DNA of 64,000 nucleotides. It comes from Purpureocillium takamizusanense. Its lineage: Eukaryota; Ascomycota; Sordariomycetes; Hypocreales; Ophiocordycipitaceae. The notes under the pieces were generated by a model that was not told the DNA's origin, did no database searches, and was given only the letters and a program-made list of their open reading frames with translations. This document shows positions 61,245 through 64,000 of the stretch, piece after piece. The DNA is taken from assembly GCF_022605165.1 (NCBI RefSeq), contig NC_063069.1:1302001-1366000 (forward strand), in the 5' to 3' direction. Each line of letters opens with the position of its first letter. Positions within the stretch are counted from its first letter, which is position 1. Position numbers and translations under genes: made by a program.

Positions 61245-62765
61245 TCAGCCCGCCAGAAGCTTCTGTACGCGCTCGTGAATAACCCGATCGACAGGCTGGC
61301 CGTTCCTCTGCACCACCACGTTCTCCCGCCCCCCAATGGTAACTACGCGCAACCACTCGGGTGCCACCTCGCTGGCAATGAGCCGCACGCAGGCGGTGCC
61401 CTCCTCCCGCGAGACGGGCACGCGGAGCGAGTCCTTGAGCTTCTCCAGAATGGCGGCCATGGTGAAGGCCTGCCGGGGCAGCGACAGCGGGTTCGAGAGG
61501 CTGAGCATGGAGATGGTGGCGGCCACGTCGGCGACGCGGTTGAGCGCGGCCCGGCGCTGCAGCTCGGGGCCCGACGGCGGCGCGGCCTCGTTGGTCTTGG
61601 CCGCCTGCTTGAGGCGGAGGCGGTCCAGCAGGCTCATCTTGGGGCCGTTTGCGTTGGTGGTCGCCGAGCTGCTCGCTGCGGCCTGCTGCTGCTTGGCCTC
61701 TCTCTCCTGCTGCTTGGCGAGGATGCCGCCGCGCAGGTCCGCCAGCGCTCGGTGGCCTTTGCTGAGCATCGGGTTGACTCTCGCCGAGGCGCCCATATCG
61801 GCGATGGCCGCCTGCGGTAGTTCGGCGAGGGAGAGACTCGCCAGCGGCACGTCCACGTCGGCCATGTCGTCGACGGCACGCTCGGCGCAGAGGGCGCGCA
61901 GGTTGGCCTCGAACAGCCGGTTGAGGCGGTCCTCGTTGATTGCTAGGCCATTGTGACCGGGGGCGAGCTCCACGCAGACCCTGCCCCTGCCATAGTCGGA
62001 CACGATGAACGGGGAGCACGTCGTGGGGGCTGTAGATGTCGTAGTTGTGGCGGGACTCGCATGCGACTGTATGGCGATGCACCGGCGGATGTCTTCGACG
62101 GTGACCTGCCTCTTGCCCCAGGTGCGGGCAATCTGGGGAGAGATGGTGCGAAGGTCGACGGGCGCGTTGCTGCCGCTGTGGGCGATCTGAAGGGTGACCG
62201 TCTTGAGAAAGACCTTGTTCAGGCTGACCAGGTCCGCGAGATGAGGTGGCAAGGGTGTCGCCTGCTTGTCCTCGCTCTTGGCCTTGTTGACTCGCTTGCT
62301 GTATGCGACGTCGATCTTGGTCTGTACCGTCTTCTCCTGCCGCCGCGTCGTCGCGAGGATGGTCGTCTCGCTGGGACGGTGTGCGGTCTGCGCCCTCGAA
62401 GGTGCCGCCTTGGCGACGCGCTTGCCCTTGACGACCGTGGGCTTGACCGGGGCGCGGCGGGCGTCGGGGTCTTCGGTACGTCGACAGGCACGCTTGCGCG
62501 GCGTGGGTGCCTCCTCGTCGTCGCTGCTGCTCGGCGGGAACGACACGGTGCGTCGCGTCAGGCTGGGCTCCTGCTCCTGCTCCAGCTCCTCAAAGGACGC
62601 GGCCTTTCTCTTGCGGCTGCTGGCAGGGACCGGGGCCTCGACTTGGGCCTTCTTCAGCGACGGGTCGGGAGCGACCTGGGACTTGGAGACGCGCGTGAAG
62701 GAGCTGATGGGTGGGGAGACCGGGGCTGCCGCCGCGGCGTGCCGTCTCTTGGCGGGTCGAGGCAT
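61245..62765 (-). CDS. cdt1: DNA replication licensing factor Cdt1
   Basis: Cdt1 loads the MCM2-7 helicase onto origins during G1 with ORC and Cdc6. A single exon encodes 506 residues from the start MPRPAKRRHA. The frame stays open to an ATG at 62900, but that extension has no conserved features. The N-terminus is basic and disordered with nuclear-signal-like clusters (RPAKRR, SSRKRKA, TPRKRACRR). The central region (about 215-320, TPLPPHLADLVSLNKVFLKTV, then RTWGKRQVTVEDIRRCIAI) fits the geminin-binding/middle winged helix of Cdt1. The C-terminal half has KMSLLDRLRLKQAA and ends in a winged-helix-like MCM-binding region (QAFTMAAILEKLKDSLRVPVS to QPVDRVIHERVQKLL). Three MluI cell-cycle boxes lie about 515-575 bases upstream, as expected for an MBF-regulated G1/S gene. 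Confidence 0.82.
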   Translation of the reverse strand: MPRPAKRRHAAAAAPVSPPISSFTRVSKSQVAPDPSLKKAQVEAPVPASSRKRKAASFEELEQEQEPSLTRRTVSFPPSSSDDEEAPTPRKRACRRTEDPDARRAPVKPTVVKGKRVAKAAPSRAQTAHRPSETTILATTRRQEKTVQTKIDVAYSKRVNKAKSEDKQATPLPPHLADLVSLNKVFLKTVTLQIAHSGSNAPVDLRTISPQIARTWGKRQVTVEDIRRCIAIQSHASPATTTTSTAPTTCSPFIVSDYGRGRVCVELAPGHNGLAINEDRLNRLFEANLRALCAERAVDDMADVDVPLASLSLAELPQAAIADMGASARVNPMLSKGHRALADLRGGILAKQQEREAKQQQAAASSSATTNANGPKMSLLDRLRLKQAAKTNEAAPPSGPELQRRAALNRVADVAATISMLSLSNPLSLPRQAFTMAAILEKLKDSLRVPVSREEGTACVRLIASEVAPEWLRVVTIGGRENVVVQRNGQPVDRVIHERVQKLLAG

Positions 62766-63954
62766 GGTGCGCTCGCGATTCCCAGGCACAAAATGGCAGG
62801 TGAGCTCTCGTGGATGCCCTGATCGGACTCGGTGCGGGCGGGGAAGCAGCGAGTCGTCGCTGCGGTCGACGGACGGGCAACGCCTCCCTCGCGAAGCCAA
62901 GCCCTCGGCCGACGTGCAAACTAGCTCGGAGCCGTTGTAGCGAGTCGGAAAGCTCTGCTCAGAGGCGTAGCAGGAGCGTTTGATGCGAGGCGCGGTGTGG
63001 TGTCAAAGGGAAAGAAGCAACGATGTCAAGAGTTTCAAGTTGCGCAGGGGGACCGGAAAAAAAAAAGGGAAGTCGTCGCCGCCGGCGTTTGTCTTGGGGG
63101 GAGCGTTGAACGTGCAGGAGGAACCAGGCAGAGAGTTGCTCTGGTGCTACAACTGTACAAGGAGGTGACGGATGGAATGGAGTCGAGCAGTTGCTCGAGA
63201 CAACGGGTGGGCGGCTAGTCGAAATGGGCTGGCTTGCGCGGGGCGGCGCGCAGGAGGTTGGACAGGGGGGAGGAGCTTGACGCGTTGGGGACGCGTTTTT
63301 TGGGAGGCGAGCCCGTTTTTGGTGGGCGCCTCCACGCGTGGTGTTCGCGTAAAGTGGGCTCCTTTTTTTGGGGGGGGGGGGCCATCCAGTCCGCCAGGCA
63401 CTGTCGACTCATAGCCGCCCAGCGGACAGATTCAGTGATTGATTTACAGGGCAGCATCTCCGCGTGCAGTTCCATGTACAGTGCACGTGCAGTACGTAGC
63501 ACCCCCTTGGACAAGATGGAGGCCACCGAGCTTTTGTGCCGACTCTGCGTGCCGGAGGCAGCTCTTCGTGCATCGCGAGACGTTGTCGTGGACTGAGAGC
63601 TCTCACGAGGCACGGCACGCGACTTATCGCGCTCGCGCACACGACAGGACACAGGCTGCTCCCGGTGCCTGCATGAGGAGGAGGAAGAGAGGATCTTGAA
63701 TGTGTGGCGTGTACGAGCCACATCGTACATTGTGCGAAGGAGGAAGACACACACACAGACACTATCAGTAAGTACTTGTAGATACACTGCACACTTCCAT
63801 CGCCGTCCATCCGCAACCGCCCCCCCGCACGTACACACACACACACAGAGCGCAGGCGAGATTGCCGAGCGACAAACGATCAAGGAACAAAGCACCGCCG
63901 CTGTGCGTGTCCGTCCTTCCGCGTCTGTGTTGCCCTCCTCCCACCCCCCACGAG
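62766..63954. other. Intergenic region upstream of Cdt1
   Basis: It contains the Cdt1 promoter, including an MluI-box cluster at 63280-63339, a G run near 63371-63381, and CA repeats near 63748 and 63836. No complete gene was seen. Confidence 0.5.
63280..63339. promoter_or_regulatory. Cluster of three MluI cell-cycle boxes (ACGCGT)
   Basis: ACGCGT occurs at 63280-63285, 63291-63296 and 63334-63339. In yeasts, this palindrome is the MBF (Mbp1/Res-Swi6) binding site that drives G1/S genes, and fission yeast cdt1 is an MBF target. The cluster lies 515-575 bases upstream of the Cdt1 start. Binding here is inferred from the sequence. Confidence 0.55.
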
Positions 63955-63983
63955 ATGACGGCGGCACCGCGCAACGACGAGCG
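63955..63983 (+). CDS. Possible first coding exon of a gene cut by the window end
   Basis: ATG at 63955 opens MTAAPRNDER, whose arginine codon is interrupted after two bases by a GTAAGC donor at 63984. The 60 bases before it are pyrimidine-rich, as in fungal 5' UTRs. It would be divergent from Cdt1, sharing the region with the MluI boxes. Too short to identify, and possibly chance. Confidence 0.3.
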
Positions 63984-64000
63984 GTAAGCAGGAACGGCAA

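Noticed and set aside
61245..62900. Upstream ATG at 62900 for Cdt1
   Set aside because: The additional 45 residues are Arg/Ser-rich without conservation signals. MPRPAKRR at 62765 looks like the natural start, though the longer form is not excluded.

Overview
The window looks like nuclear DNA from a filamentous ascomycete, most likely a Sordariomycete and plausibly a Hypocrealean fungus. The evidence is GC-rich genes with several short introns (about 50-125 nt, GTRNGT...YAG), Pezizomycotina-type proteins (DUF3405, DUF1399/GRDP-like, a NACHT protein), and intergenic DNA full of short TACCTACC-like and pyrimidine-rich tracts. The species cannot be named from sequence alone. All gene models were spliced by hand, choosing donors and acceptors that restore conserved protein sequence and reading phase.

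Layout, left to right. 1-4.6 kb: the end of the complex I 20 kDa (PSST) subunit gene, convergent with a seven-exon Rsp5/NEDD4-type ubiquitin ligase. 8.2-8.9 kb: a Pab2/PABPN1-like RNA-binding protein. 9.7-17.9 kb: three poorly characterised genes, namely a DUF1399/GRDP-like protein, a divergently transcribed membrane protein with a Cys-rich tail, and a 985-residue protein with possible LRAT/NlpC-like His and Cys boxes and a Cys/Gly-rich tail. 20.3-22.6 kb: a voltage-gated proton channel (Hv1-like), convergent with a DUF4588/HAPSTR1-like gene. 23.8-29.5 kb: an ISWI ATPase convergent with eIF3i. 31.8-34.9 kb: trifunctional C1-tetrahydrofolate synthase. 34.9-40.8 kb: a 5.9 kb stretch with no recognisable gene. 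40.8-46.1 kb: a cytochrome P450 and a HeH/SAP-like multi-pass membrane protein. 47.9-51.4 kb: a NACHT (NLR-like) protein. 52.7-55.1 kb: a DUF3405 type II membrane protein. 57.6-59.4 kb: an MFS transporter. 61.2-62.8 kb: the licensing factor Cdt1, with three MluI cell-cycle boxes upstream. The last 46 bases may hold the first exon of another gene.

Most genes are core housekeeping functions (respiration, ubiquitylation, translation, chromatin, one-carbon metabolism, replication licensing), interspersed with accessory genes (P450, MFS, NACHT, DUF3405). There is no obvious metabolic gene cluster, no transposon, rRNA gene or CRISPR array, and no convincing intact tRNA. The strongest candidates for undescribed biology are the 9.7-17.9 kb trio, especially the 985-residue protein.
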